A stretch of 64,000 nt of DNA from Podocnemis expansa (Eukaryota; Chordata; Testudines; Podocnemididae), in assembly GCA_007922195.1 (NCBI GenBank), contig ML682123.1, positions 653,514-717,513 of the forward strand, read 5' to 3'. Shown here piece by piece: positions 63,690 through 64,000 of the stretch. Position numbers and translations under genes: made by a program. The stretch's first letter is position 1. Each line of letters begins with the position of its first letter. The notes under the pieces were generated by a model. It made no database searches. It was not told where the DNA came from and saw nothing but the letters and a program-made list of their open reading frames with translations.

Positions 63690-64000
63690 ACGCCCCTCTC
63701 GGAGTGGGAGCTAGAGCCCAGGAGTCCTGGCTCCCTGTCCCCTTGTTCTAACTACCAGATTCCACTCCCCTCCTTGAATAGGGCTAGCACCTAGGAGCCT
63801 TGGTTCCCAGCCGTACCACCCTCCGCACTAATCCCTAGATCCCATTCTCTTCCCAATGGTGGGGCTAGAACCCAGGAGTCTTACCTGCCAGCCACCTCCA
63901 GCTCTAATCACTAGATCCCATCCCCCTGCCTGAGCTGGGGATAGACCCCAGGAATCCTGGCTCCCAGACTCCTCCCCTACTCTAACTACTAGATCTTACT
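63690..64000 (-). repeat. Tandem MIR-like SINE heads, minus orientation
   Basis: Four copies of 'gagccaggactcctgggctc...agtggggtctagtggttagag' read on the minus strand, period about 75 bases, running off the window end. Confidence 0.5.

Overview
The window is nuclear DNA of a reptile, most likely a turtle. The argument rests on the repeats. There are CR1 LINE fragments on both strands, tRNA-derived SINEs whose tails match CR1 (6384-6495, 48264-48375), MIR-like SINE heads in many introns, several small hAT families with 8-bp target duplications, and a hairpin element whose halves read 'gcatgagctttcgtggg...' that I associate with chelonian genomes. Genes have GT-AG introns and CpG-island promoters. 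The species call is inference from memory of these repeats, not a database result.

Layout. 1-6540: no recognised gene; decayed sequence with partly open stretches, a GC-rich hAT (2287-3068) and hairpin repeats. 6540-7300: CpG island with a likely non-coding first exon. 7545-11900: repeat-rich intron. 11912-15093 (+): two-exon C2H2 zinc-finger gene with about 25 fingers and a KRAB-linker-type exon. 15100-23700: repeats, AT-rich minisatellite and hairpin elements. 23700-27346 (+): CpG island and a second zinc-finger gene with 14 fingers and a tandem-repeat N-terminus. 27350-36340: repeats. 36342-38585 (-): third zinc-finger gene with 15 fingers and a 12-residue repeat, with a CpG island and first exon at 39500-39990. 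42832-47630 (-): complete six-exon TRIM gene (RING, degenerate B-box, coiled coil, B30.2). 48400-49090: CpG island with an array of inverted CCAAT boxes. 49091-56707 (+): MAPK7 (ERK5) in full, with a 48-bp coding minisatellite in its C-terminal exon that contains the only assembly gap (54508-54517). 56708-64000: repeats, including nested transposons.

Relations. The three zinc-finger genes are probable DNA-binding regulators. Two of them share promoter and first-exon features, which suggests duplication of a cluster unit. TRIM and MAPK7 lie head to head across about 2 kb and may share regulatory sequence. The most distinctive feature is that three genes (two zinc-finger genes and MAPK7) carry tandem repeats outside their conserved domains, and a fourth (the first zinc-finger gene) has a tandem block of fingers with unusually short linkers. 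I found no previously undescribed multi-gene system; the unusual protein architectures are the best leads.
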